Below are positions 50,759-58,642 of a stretch of DNA of 64,000 nucleotides, piece by piece (position 1 is the first letter of the stretch; each line of letters begins with the position of its first letter). The DNA is from CAIJMI01 sp043798445. Lineage in GTDB: Bacteria; Patescibacteriota; Microgenomatia; UBA10105; UBA927. The stretch lies in NCBI GenBank assembly GCA_043798445.1, contig JAZDOQ010000007.1:1-64000 (forward strand). The letters are read 5' to 3'. The notes under the pieces were generated by a model. It was not told the DNA's origin and searched no databases. It saw only the letters and a program-made list of their open reading frames with translations. Position numbers and translations under genes: made by a program.

Positions 50759-51550
50759 CTATTTTAAAGAATTCTTCGTAAAATATTGGATCCACGTGGT
50801 AATGAATTGTATGACCATATCGGCGATCCGATACAATATTCCATTCTCTTCCCTACTGGTTTTTATATTCTGTGCCGTAAATCCGTATATTTTTGTGTCG
50901 TCCTCCGGTACATAAGCGGTATTAAATGAATCATCTTTTTCTCTTTGTGTTGGTTTCGGGGCAGTGGAGATAATTGGTGTTGTTGTACTTTGAGGAGAGG
51001 GAGTGGATGTGTTTGTCGGTGTTCCGGAAAAGACAATGGTTGTTCCGGTTTTTGTTCCAACTGCATTTGTGGTGAGTTCGATTACGGCAACAGCTGTGTC
51101 CGTCCGAAAAATGATGGAGGATATTTTTTTAGCTATGGCTTTTATCGTTATGGTTGCGATGACACCGGAACCCCTTTTTGGCACATCTGGTGAAGCACCG
51201 ACGATAAAGGCTATAACACCATTCGTTGCTGTGGCGGTTGACAATACTTCTGGAAGATATGGTCCGGGAACGATGTTGGTAATTGCAAGCGCTGTTTTAT
51301 CATATATTAGGTACACTTCACTCGCACTAACTGTTTTACCATTGGTGTTCATGAGAATATTGAGCGTTGTTTCCTGATTAAGCACACCTGTTATTTGTGA
51401 TGGACTTATGGATAAGGAAACAGCCGTATTAGTCGCACGGCTTCGAACATCTTGCGTTATATTTATCGCAATAACACCAAGGACTAATCCACCAATGAGA
51501 AACAGTGTTGTAAGGAGAGAAGACATTCGAAAACGAGGTGTGTTTTGCAT
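50759..51550 (-). CDS. Membrane-anchored cohesin-domain protein
   Basis: 263 residues. N-terminal helix (LLTTLFLIGGLVLGVIAI), then a cohesin-like beta domain (about 40-170) with VSLSISPSQITGVLNQETTLNILMNT, SASEVYLIYDKTALAITNIVPG and GSGVIATITIKAI. A Pro/Thr/Ser linker follows. The last 45 residues (AQNIKTSREENGILYRIAD then VIQFITTWIQYFTK) are nearly identical to the end of the xylanase at 53026-54561. It starts 4 nt after the dockerin-xylanase stop, so both are co-transcribed. It probably displays a cohesin at the cell surface. Confidence 0.8.
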   Translation of the reverse strand: MQNTPRFRMSSLLTTLFLIGGLVLGVIAINITQDVRSRATNTAVSLSISPSQITGVLNQETTLNILMNTNGKTVSASEVYLIYDKTALAITNIVPGPYLPEVLSTATATNGVIAFIVGASPDVPKRGSGVIATITIKAIAKKISSIIFRTDTAVAVIELTTNAVGTKTGTTIVFSGTPTNTSTPSPQSTTTPIISTAPKPTQREKDDSFNTAYVPEDDTKIYGFTAQNIKTSREENGILYRIADMVIQFITTWIQYFTKNSLK

Positions 51551-51554
51551 GCTG

Positions 51555-52970
51555 TTATTTATTAAAGTTTTTTACAATTACGTTGTAATCAAAAATATCC
51601 ACCTTCCCGTTTTTATCAATATCGGAAGGAATAAATCCCGGAATACCGGTTTTTTTGAAATTAGCCAGAAGTATGTTGTAATCGAGCATATTAACCTTTC
51701 CATCTCCATTTATATCTGCAGTTTTTTGGGTGGACGTTGGTGTTGCTGATATAAAGGGAGTGTTGACTGGTGTGTTCGTTGGCTTGAAGGTGGGGGTAGG
51801 TGTTTGAGTGGTGGTGGAGGGGATACCGACACACGGACGGGTCGTATTTTCCCGAATCGCATCCATAACACCATAATAGGCTGGTTTACGTTGGTAGTTC
51901 TCATCAAACAGGAGGGGTTTGGCATCAGTGAGATTAGCATGATTTGGTAAACGAACCCAACTATATTTATCTGAGATGCCCCAGGTTCCTAGTGAAATAC
52001 AGTTACTATGTGACAAACATTTTGCAGTGACTTTTTTATAGAGATTTGCAACATCTTCTTGGCTGTGTCCTGCTTGATATACATCCATTTCCGTAATGAG
52101 CACTTTCACATTGGCATCCTGCGCCTTTTGGAAATAATAGTTCAAATCTTGAAGATATCCCGCGCTAAACTGTTCACCAGTTGTAGATATGAGATGGTTT
52201 TCTAACCCCACGGCATCGATCTGTATTCCTCTGGCCTTGGCGTTTTTGACATACTTGAAGAATGCATCTACCTCCACGATATGCATTCTATCCTTACCGA
52301 CCGCATCATTGAGTACTAGAATAGCGTTTGGAGCTATTTCATGGGCATATTCAAACGCTTTATCGATATAATCCAACCCGATGATGGATTTAAAACAATT
52401 AGTGCTCATTGCGCCGTTTTCCGAAAACGCTTCGTTGACAACGTTCCACACAGTAACAGTGTCGGCGCCATGTATCATGGTCGTTTGAATGTGGGTTTTC
52501 ATTATTTCTAAAAGCTGTGATCTTGTCCATGTTCCACAATTATTTTCGGTAAAAAGCCATGTCGGTGTATAAGAATTAGTCTTTCCATTGGTCCATATGA
52601 GATGGTAAAAATGTAGCTTCATGTTGTTGTTACGTGCAAACGTTATCACTTCATCAAAGCGGGTAAAGTCATTGAAACCCTGTGTTTTTTCTGTTTGACG
52701 CCATGTGTCCTGATATTGCATAAACATACTGGCGTATTCTTGTGCTGCAATTTGTTTACACAAGGCAGCATTTGTCTGGTTTGATCTGAAACATTCGCCA
52801 ATCAGCCCCGCAACGTTAAATTGGCGTTTTTTAGCGTATTGGCTTAATGTACTTTCTTCAGGTGGTGGAAGACCGCATTTGTTTGTAGTCGCATCACCAA
52901 GTACACTAGGAAAAAATGTAGAAAAAAGTATAGAGATAGATGTAATAAGAGAAGTTATGAGGTTTGTCAT
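51555..52970 (-). CDS. Secreted GH10 endo-xylanase with type I dockerin
   Basis: 471 residues. A signal peptide (SLITSISILFSTFFPSVLG) precedes a GH10 barrel with acid/base E180 in WNVVNEAF and nucleophile E294 in ITEMDVYQAGH. A Thr/Pro linker (PTPTFKPTNTPVNTP) and a dockerin follow, with two Ca-binding repeats, DINGDGKVNMLDYNILL and DIDKNGKVDIFDYNVIV. It should cut beta-1,4-xylan outside the cell and dock to a cohesin, such as the one encoded just downstream. ATG 52970 matches the start of its paralogue. Confidence 0.92.
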   Translation of the reverse strand: MTNLITSLITSISILFSTFFPSVLGDATTNKCGLPPPEESTLSQYAKKRQFNVAGLIGECFRSNQTNAALCKQIAAQEYASMFMQYQDTWRQTEKTQGFNDFTRFDEVITFARNNNMKLHFYHLIWTNGKTNSYTPTWLFTENNCGTWTRSQLLEIMKTHIQTTMIHGADTVTVWNVVNEAFSENGAMSTNCFKSIIGLDYIDKAFEYAHEIAPNAILVLNDAVGKDRMHIVEVDAFFKYVKNAKARGIQIDAVGLENHLISTTGEQFSAGYLQDLNYYFQKAQDANVKVLITEMDVYQAGHSQEDVANLYKKVTAKCLSHSNCISLGTWGISDKYSWVRLPNHANLTDAKPLLFDENYQRKPAYYGVMDAIRENTTRPCVGIPSTTTQTPTPTFKPTNTPVNTPFISATPTSTQKTADINGDGKVNMLDYNILLANFKKTGIPGFIPSDIDKNGKVDIFDYNVIVKNFNK

Positions 52971-53000
52971 GCGATAAGTTCCCAAATCCTTAATAAGGAT

Positions 53001-53006
53001 AGTATA
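53001..53006 (-). promoter_or_regulatory. -10 box before the dockerin-xylanase gene
   Basis: On the minus strand TATACTATCCTTATT lies 31 nt before the ATG. The paralogue at 54561 has TATACTATACTTATT in the same place, so the promoter was duplicated with the gene. Confidence 0.55.
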
Positions 53007-53025
53007 ACAAAAAGTAGTATATTTT

Positions 53026-54561
53026 TTATTTTAAAGAAGTCTTCGTAAAATATTGGATCCACGTGGTAATGAATTGTATTACCGCATCGGCGATTCGATA
53101 CAGGATTCCATCCTCTTCCCTATTTGTTTTTATATTCTGTGCCGGAGATCCATTTATTGGTGTGTCATCATTTTGTATGTTTAGGTTAGTAGCAATGGTG
53201 GGAATGTTCGTTAGTGTTTGCGTGGGTTTGAGGACGGAGGTAGGAGTTCGAGTAGAAGTGTATGTTGGTATTTGTGTGGGTTTAAGAGTGGGCGTAGATA
53301 TTTGAGTGGGAGTAATGGTTGGTTTGATAGTAGGAGTTCGGGTGGGAGTGCGCGTTGGTGTGTTCGTTGGTTTGAATGTGGGTGTAGGTGTTTGAGTAGG
53401 GGTAGGGAGGTTGCCGACACATGGACGGGTATTGTTTTCCCGAATCGCATCCATGACACCATAGTAGGCCAGTTTACGTTGGTAGGTCTCATCAAACAGA
53501 AGCGGTTTGGCATCAGGGAGATTAGCAAATTGAGGCAGACGTGCCCAACTGTCTTTATCTGATATTCCCCAGACTTCTAGCGAAATACAGTTACTGTACT
53601 TTAAGCACATTGCGGTAACCTTTTTGTACAGTTGAGCAACATCCTCTTGGCTGTGTCCTGCTTGATACACATCCATTTCCGTAATGAGTACTTTGACATT
53701 GGCATTTTGTGCCTTTTGAAAAAAATAGTTAAGATCGTCTAAATATCCGGAGCCAAATTGATCTCCGTTTTTTGATAGAAGGTGATTTTGTAATCCTACC
53801 GCGTCAATGGGTACACCGCGATTTTTAGCACTTTTGACATAGGTAAAAAACCCATCCACTTTCGATCGGAGCATCCGATCTCTGCCAAAAAATTCATTGA
53901 GAACCAAAAGAGCATGTGGTGTTGCTTGCCGTGCATACCGAAACGCTTTATCAATGTAATCCAATCCTATAATCTTATAGAAACAGTCCTGAACCATCGA
54001 TCCATTCTCCTCAAACGCCTCATTCACCACGTTCCAGACAGTGACCATATCACCTGCATGGCTTATCATTGCCTGTATATGAGTCTTCATGATTTGATCG
54101 AGCTCCTGTTTACTCCAGTTGCCGCATTGACCCGGTTCAGGAAACAACCATTTGGGAGGATATGTGTTCTTGTTATGGTTTGTCCAAACAAGATGATAAA
54201 AATGCAGTTTGGAATTGTTGTTTCTGGAAAATGTTATCACCTCGTCAAATTTGGTGAAATTGTACGATCCTCGGGTTTTTTCTGTGGTTGCCCAATGGTC
54301 TTGATACGGGACAAACATTCCAGGGAATTCATTGATTGCGGTTTGTTGGCATGTTGTCCGAAGAGGATTATCAGTTTTGAAACATTGATTAATTTGTCCG
54401 CTGACATTAAAGTTTCGTTTTTGCGCATATTGACTGAGAGTGCTTTGTTCAGCCGGTGGGAGCTGGCATTTGTTGGTTGTTTGGTCACCGAGTACAGTAG
54501 GAAAAAATGTGGAAAAAAGTATAGAGATAGATGTAATAAGAGAAGTGATGGAGTTTGTCAT
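53026..54561 (-). CDS. Secreted GH10 endo-xylanase with C-terminal anchoring tail
   Basis: 511 residues. Signal peptide (SLITSISILFSTFFPTVLG), GH10 domain with WNVVNEAF (acid/base) and ITEMDVYQAGH (nucleophile), a Thr/Pro linker of about 90 residues with KPT and RTPT repeats, then the tail AQNIKTNREEDGILYRIAD + VIQFITTWIQYFTK. It is a close paralogue of 51555-52970 over the catalytic domain, but the dockerin is replaced by the tail found on the cohesin protein. Probably bound directly to the envelope. First gene of the xylanase cluster. Confidence 0.92.
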   Translation of the reverse strand: MTNSITSLITSISILFSTFFPTVLGDQTTNKCQLPPAEQSTLSQYAQKRNFNVSGQINQCFKTDNPLRTTCQQTAINEFPGMFVPYQDHWATTEKTRGSYNFTKFDEVITFSRNNNSKLHFYHLVWTNHNKNTYPPKWLFPEPGQCGNWSKQELDQIMKTHIQAMISHAGDMVTVWNVVNEAFEENGSMVQDCFYKIIGLDYIDKAFRYARQATPHALLVLNEFFGRDRMLRSKVDGFFTYVKSAKNRGVPIDAVGLQNHLLSKNGDQFGSGYLDDLNYFFQKAQNANVKVLITEMDVYQAGHSQEDVAQLYKKVTAMCLKYSNCISLEVWGISDKDSWARLPQFANLPDAKPLLFDETYQRKLAYYGVMDAIRENNTRPCVGNLPTPTQTPTPTFKPTNTPTRTPTRTPTIKPTITPTQISTPTLKPTQIPTYTSTRTPTSVLKPTQTLTNIPTIATNLNIQNDDTPINGSPAQNIKTNREEDGILYRIADAVIQFITTWIQYFTKTSLK

Positions 54562-54591
54562 ACTATGAGTTACCGAGCTATCAATAAGTAT

Positions 54592-54597
54592 AGTATA
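54592..54597 (-). promoter_or_regulatory. -10 box before the tailed xylanase gene
   Basis: TATACT on the minus strand in TATACTATACTTATT, 30 nt before the ATG, matching the promoter of the paralogue. Confidence 0.55.
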
Positions 54598-54660
54598 CCA
54601 AAATAAAACGATTATTGTGGCTACGGTAAATACTGATTATAAATCTGATATACTGGGAAA

Positions 54661-55350
54661 ATGGCAAAACGGATTAGTATTGTCGTAATTATCTTGTCTC
54701 TTGTCTTTGGTGGTATTGCAATTTGGTATAAGACCCGCCCCGTTGAAGAGAAAACAGAAGTCTTAGGTAAAAATATATCTATTGCTATGGAAACATCGAA
54801 ACCATTACAATCATTTGATGATCAAGTGACACAGACTGCGTCAAGCGCGGCGTCACTATATTCTATGGAAATCAATACAAAGAAAGCATATGAAGCAATT
54901 ATTCGAACAAGCGTTGGTGATATAACGGTTGCACTTTCTGCAAGTGCAACACCAATTACAGTTAATAACTTTGTTGCTCTTGCGAGGAAAAATTTTTACG
55001 ACAACACGATTTTCCATCGGGTGATCAAAGGATTCATGATTCAGGGTGGAGATCCGAATGGAACCGGAAGCGGTGGACCTGGATACCAATTTGATGACGA
55101 ACCGTTTACAGGTGAATACTCCCGAGGGACAGTTGCGATGGCAAATGCCGGACCGAATACCAACGGGAGTCAATTTTTTATTATGCATGCTGATTATCCG
55201 TTGCCAAAAAATTACGTTATTTTTGGAAAAGTAACGAGTGGTATTGAGGTAGTAGATACGATTGCAACAGCAGGAACCAAACCGGGCGGGGAAGGATCAA
55301 CGCCGATTGATCCTGTGGTCGTTCTATCTGTGAAAATAGTTGAACAGTAA
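54661..55350 (+). CDS. Cyclophilin-type peptidyl-prolyl isomerase, membrane-anchored
   Basis: 229 residues. An N-terminal anchor (ISIVVIILSLVFGGIAIWYKT), a spacer of about 60 residues, then the cyclophilin domain with FHRVIKGFMIQGGDPNGTGSGGPGYQF, RGTVAMANAGPNTNGSQFFI and YVIFGKVTSGIEVV. It probably folds secreted proteins on the outer face of the membrane, for example the neighbouring xylanases. GATATACT lies just before the ATG, indicating a short or absent leader. Confidence 0.93.
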   Translation: MAKRISIVVIILSLVFGGIAIWYKTRPVEEKTEVLGKNISIAMETSKPLQSFDDQVTQTASSAASLYSMEINTKKAYEAIIRTSVGDITVALSASATPITVNNFVALARKNFYDNTIFHRVIKGFMIQGGDPNGTGSGGPGYQFDDEPFTGEYSRGTVAMANAGPNTNGSQFFIMHADYPLPKNYVIFGKVTSGIEVVDTIATAGTKPGGEGSTPIDPVVVLSVKIVEQ

Positions 55351-55368
55351 CTGTATAATAGAAATATT

Positions 55369-55941
55369 ATGAATACATCATCCCAGACTCAACAAAATCT
55401 TTTGAAAGCATTTGCCGGAGAAAGTCAGGCGAGAAATAAATATCACATGTTTGCCAAAATGGCTCGGAAAGAAAATTTGGAGTGGATTGCGCGCGTGTTT
55501 GAGGAAACAGGAGATAACGAACGGGCGCACGCAGAGGAATTATTCGAGATGATTAAGGGGGAAGTGTCAGTTCCTAATGTTACACTCGATATTCATGCTT
55601 TTTCAACAAACACATCCGAGAATTTAAAAATGGCTGCAATCGGGGAGAAGTATGAATGGACAATCATGTATCCGGATTTTGAGAAAATTGCAATTGCTGA
55701 ACGGGATGTTGAAGCAACGCGGTTGTTTGGAAATTTGAAAAAAGTTGAAGAAAAACATGAAGAACGATATATCATCCTTGCAAAGCATATTGATGACAAA
55801 ACACTCTATGATCAGAATATGGAATTAGAATGGAAATGTGTAAACTGCGGATATATTCATCGGGGGAAAACACCACCTACAAAATGTCCCGTGTGTCAAA
55901 AACCATCCACCTGGTACATGCCGCTTGGACTCGTACGGTAA
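55369..55941 (+). CDS. Rubrerythrin
   Basis: Non-heme iron peroxidase for oxidative stress in anaerobes. The ferritin-like domain has FAGESQARNKYHMFAKMARKE, ETGDNERAHAEELFEMI and EKHEERYIIL with the di-iron Glu/His ligands. The C-terminal rubredoxin-like domain has C-x2-C (CVNCGYIHRG) and C-x2-C (CPVCQKPSTWY). 190 residues. It suggests an anaerobic or microaerophilic lifestyle. Confidence 0.95.
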   Translation: MNTSSQTQQNLLKAFAGESQARNKYHMFAKMARKENLEWIARVFEETGDNERAHAEELFEMIKGEVSVPNVTLDIHAFSTNTSENLKMAAIGEKYEWTIMYPDFEKIAIAERDVEATRLFGNLKKVEEKHEERYIILAKHIDDKTLYDQNMELEWKCVNCGYIHRGKTPPTKCPVCQKPSTWYMPLGLVR

Positions 55942-55945
55942 TTTC

Positions 55946-56419
55946 ATGAAAGTATTTGTTCCGAAACCAAAACAAATCCCGTTTACAACTACTGGTTATC
56001 AGCAACTTCTTGACGAGAAAAAGAAACTGATAGGAGAACGGCCTGATGCAGTTGAACATTTACGGAAAGCCCGTGAGATGGGAGATTTATCTGAGAATGG
56101 ATACTACAAAGCATCACGAGCAAGGTTATCATCGCTTGATGCAAGACTTCGGCATCTGGAACGATTAATTCGTTTTGGCAAAATAGTCGAATCAGCACAC
56201 ACGGGATTTGTTGATATTGGAAGTACAGTAACAATATCAGATGGACAAAAAGAAATGACATATACGATTGTCGGTGGGTATGAATCTGATCCAAAACAAC
56301 ATACCATTTCCTATCTTTCACCAATCGGAAAATCATTGATGGGAAAACAGCAGGGGGATGCTATTACTGTTACCATACCTTCCGGAACTGTACGGTATAG
56401 GATACTTCTTTTACAGTGA
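55946..56419 (+). CDS. greA: Transcription elongation factor GreA/GreB
   Basis: Rescues backtracked RNA polymerase. The coiled-coil tip MGDLSENGYYKASR keeps the acidic residues that coordinate the catalytic Mg. The C-terminal FKBP-like domain has GFVDIGSTVTISDG, TYTIVGGYESDPKQHTISYLSPIGKSLMGKQQGD. 157 residues from ATG 55946, 4 nt after the rubrerythrin stop. Confidence 0.92.
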   Translation: MKVFVPKPKQIPFTTTGYQQLLDEKKKLIGERPDAVEHLRKAREMGDLSENGYYKASRARLSSLDARLRHLERLIRFGKIVESAHTGFVDIGSTVTISDGQKEMTYTIVGGYESDPKQHTISYLSPIGKSLMGKQQGDAITVTIPSGTVRYRILLLQ

Positions 56420-56432
56420 TAGTAGGAACGGT

Positions 56433-57077
56433 TTAGTTATTAAGAAAGGCTATGAGCCATCCAAACATGCTAAAACCTTTGCGTTCTGCTAAAACCCTTT
56501 CTTCAAGTGCTGTATTTTCCTGAATCAGAGCATCGACTGCTTCCTGGATTTTTGTTTGATCACTGGTGTTAAATACTTGAATTTTAAGTTGCATCAGCTG
56601 CTCTATCCGTAACCGATTTTGTTCAACTTGACTGCTTAATGCTTTGACTGATCGGTGATCAGTGCCGGTAAGAAATCTTGAAAATCCGGATTTTGCGTCA
56701 ATTTTTTGAATATTTTGGGTAATGACGTCATGAGCCAGCATTTGTCCTTTGACGACATCTTCTACCTGTTTTTTTACAATACTTCCCATGGAATAGGAAG
56801 ATGAAAGCGCTTTCAGTGTCTCTGCAGCAACTCCTACGGAATTGAGGGTTTGTGCTTGTTTTTCCTGTTCACTTGTTTGAACCATGAGGTTGCTTGCGCT
56901 TCCCTGATTTTGCGTTTGTACTTGATTTTTGTTTTGTACTTGAACTCCACTTGGCGTGACTGTTTTACTTATTTGTACCTGCGTTTGTTGCTGAGTCGCT
57001 TGAGCACCGCCTGAATTCGCTGCGTATATAGGCATTGCGATAATACCAGCAATAATAAGGCTAATGATATGTTTCAT
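56433..57077 (-). CDS. Secreted Gln-rich helical protein, unknown
   Basis: 214 residues. Signal peptide (KHIISLIIAGIIAMPIYAA), a Gln/Thr/Val-rich low-complexity stretch (about 22-75), then helical segments with heptads (VEQNRLRIEQLMQLKIQV) and a short hydrophobic end (GFSMFGWLIAFLNN). No family recognised. It is convergent with greA and divergent from the secreted protein at 57180, with which it may share a regulatory region. Confidence 0.7.
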   Translation of the reverse strand: MKHIISLIIAGIIAMPIYAANSGGAQATQQQTQVQISKTVTPSGVQVQNKNQVQTQNQGSASNLMVQTSEQEKQAQTLNSVGVAAETLKALSSSYSMGSIVKKQVEDVVKGQMLAHDVITQNIQKIDAKSGFSRFLTGTDHRSVKALSSQVEQNRLRIEQLMQLKIQVFNTSDQTKIQEAVDALIQENTALEERVLAERKGFSMFGWLIAFLNN

Positions 57078-57179
57078 AGGTGTCCTCCATAGTATGTAGT
57101 ACCTTTATTACCATAACATATCTAAATGAAAGAAAATAGGTTAATGGACTGTATTACATATAGAAAGGTGGTGAAGTAT

Positions 57180-57551
57180 ATGAATACAAAATTACTCGCA
57201 GTTGCAGTTGGGATTGGAGCGCTCGGACTCGGATCAAGCATATTTGCCGCTCAGGCGTTTGCCTATCGTGGTGATCCGTCAGTTCAGGGACCAAACTACA
57301 CTCCCGAACGTCATGAAGCTATGACAAAAGCATTTGAAAGAAATGACTATGAAGCTTGGAAAGTTCAGATGCAAGGGAAAGGTCGTGTTCTTCAAGTTGT
57401 TACAAAAGAAAATTTTGCACGATTTGCAGAAGCACACAGACTCACACTTGCAGGAAAAAAAGATGAAGCGTTGAAAATTCGTCAAGAATTGGGTTTGGGA
57501 TTACACAACGGTTCCGGTCAAGGAATGGGATATGGAAGAAATTCCCGATAA
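57180..57551 (+). CDS. Small secreted protein upstream of a sigma factor, unknown
   Basis: 123 residues from MNTKLLAVAVGIGALGLGSSIFAAQAFA (signal peptide, cleavage likely near AFA-YRG). The mature part is charged: PERHEAMTKAFERNDYEAWKVQMQGKGRV and KKDEALKIRQELGLGLHNG. ATG 57180 is chosen for AAGGTGGTG 9 nt upstream; the earlier ATG at 57126 would break the signal peptide. The repeated ERxxYEAW-type pattern is seen in other CPR secreted proteins of unknown function. It precedes the second ECF sigma gene. Confidence 0.7.
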   Translation: MNTKLLAVAVGIGALGLGSSIFAAQAFAYRGDPSVQGPNYTPERHEAMTKAFERNDYEAWKVQMQGKGRVLQVVTKENFARFAEAHRLTLAGKKDEALKIRQELGLGLHNGSGQGMGYGRNSR

Positions 57552-57565
57552 TAAAAAGAAGTACC

Positions 57566-57610
57566 ATACACTTTCCCCTTGCTAAATCATTGGTAAGGGG
57601 TAAAGTGTAT
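57566..57610 (+). terminator. Long hairpin between the secreted protein and the sigma gene
   Basis: ATACACTTTCCCCTT pairs with AAGGGGTAAAGTGTAT with one bulged T: about 15 bp around a 14-nt loop. No T-run follows, so it may slow or stabilise transcripts, or be an operator, instead of being a classical terminator. It ends 18 nt before the sigma ATG. Confidence 0.5.
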
Positions 57611-57628
57611 TACAATTATCATATAGGT

Positions 57629-58168
57629 ATGAAGCACGATATATCAGACGAAGCGTTAGTTCAGTATATACGGACAAAAGACCAGGAACGCTATCGGGAT
57701 ATTATGATTCGGTATGAAGAGAAATTACTTCGGTATGCGGAACATTTGGTTAGAAATTCGGCACTTGCCGCAGACATCGTGCAGGATTCATTTATCAAAG
57801 CGTTTAAAAATCTGCAAGGATTTGATAGTAAAAAGAAATTTTCAAGCTGGATATACCGAATTGTTCATAATGAAGCGATAAATGCGGTAAAACGGTTTCA
57901 TAAAGAGGTAAAACTTGTGGAAGCAGATGCTATTTGGAACAATGAAAAAATTGAAGATGACTATGTGAGAAAAGAATTGAAGGATAAAGTGAAACATTGC
58001 CTTGAGCAAATGTCGTTTATGTATCGCGAGCCGATAACATTATATTTTCTTGAAGAAAAATCATATGAAGAAATCAGCGATATTTTGCGGATGCCAATGG
58101 GGACAGTTGCAACCCGTATCAATAGGGGAAAGCAGCTGATGAAAAAAATATGTCAAAAAAACGCATAA
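57629..58168 (+). CDS. RNA polymerase sigma factor, ECF-type (second)
   Basis: 179 residues from MKHDISDEALVQYIRTKD. Region 2 has YEEKLLRYAEHLVRNSALAADIVQDSFIKAFKNLQGFD and FSSWIYRIVHNEAINAVKRFHKE. Region 4 has MSFMYREPITLYFLEEKSYEEISDILRMPMGTVATRINRGKQLMKK. It is followed with a 19-nt overlap by a multi-helix membrane protein, the same layout as 33282-34183. It may control envelope-stress genes such as the secreted neighbour. Confidence 0.9.
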   Translation: MKHDISDEALVQYIRTKDQERYRDIMIRYEEKLLRYAEHLVRNSALAADIVQDSFIKAFKNLQGFDSKKKFSSWIYRIVHNEAINAVKRFHKEVKLVEADAIWNNEKIEDDYVRKELKDKVKHCLEQMSFMYREPITLYFLEEKSYEEISDILRMPMGTVATRINRGKQLMKKICQKNA

Positions 58169-58641
58169 CTATATCAAATACCGTAATGGACGCAATTCAT
58201 TCTCATCGTGTTATCATGCGGCCAAAACTTTTCTTTGTAATCGGCTCGATTATGTCGATTGCAGGAATGACAGCATCATTTATTATTGCAATCTTTGGTT
58301 TTAGCATAATTCGGTTTTTACTCCGGTCACATGGCCCGATGAAGCAGTATCGTTTGGAACAGATGCTGCAAGCATTTCCCGTTTGGAGTCTTGTTGTTGC
58401 CGTCGTGGGATGTATTGTTGGTATTATGTTACTGCGTCGGTATGACATTTCATACAAAAAGAATTTCCTGTTGATTATCGGTGGAATATTACTGTCTTTA
58501 GTTTTGTCTGTATATCTTCTTGATGTGACTGGAATTTCAGATGCGTTGATGAGAACAGGTCCGATGAAAAGAATGATGCGCGGATATGAAACAGAATCGA
58601 AGAAGCCTCCGTTCCGGACTGGTGGTAAATTCCTTAGATGA
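58150..58641 (+). CDS. Membrane protein after the second sigma gene (possible anti-sigma)
   Basis: 163 residues. A short N-terminus (KRITISNTVMDAIHSHRVIMRPK) is followed by three helices (about 25-50, 72-95 and 103-125) and a basic, Pro-rich tail. It has no zinc motif. The 19-nt overlap with the sigma gene and the N-terminal VM-x2-I pattern shared with 33803-34183 suggest that it holds the sigma factor at the membrane. This is inference only. Confidence 0.6.
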   Translation: MSKKRITISNTVMDAIHSHRVIMRPKLFFVIGSIMSIAGMTASFIIAIFGFSIIRFLLRSHGPMKQYRLEQMLQAFPVWSLVVAVVGCIVGIMLLRRYDISYKKNFLLIIGGILLSLVLSVYLLDVTGISDALMRTGPMKRMMRGYETESKKPPFRTGGKFLR

Positions 58642-58642
58642 T

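Noticed and set aside
50720..50760. Terminator between engB and the cohesin gene
   Set aside because: The GACA/TGTC stem has only 4 bp before a short T-run; too weak to call.
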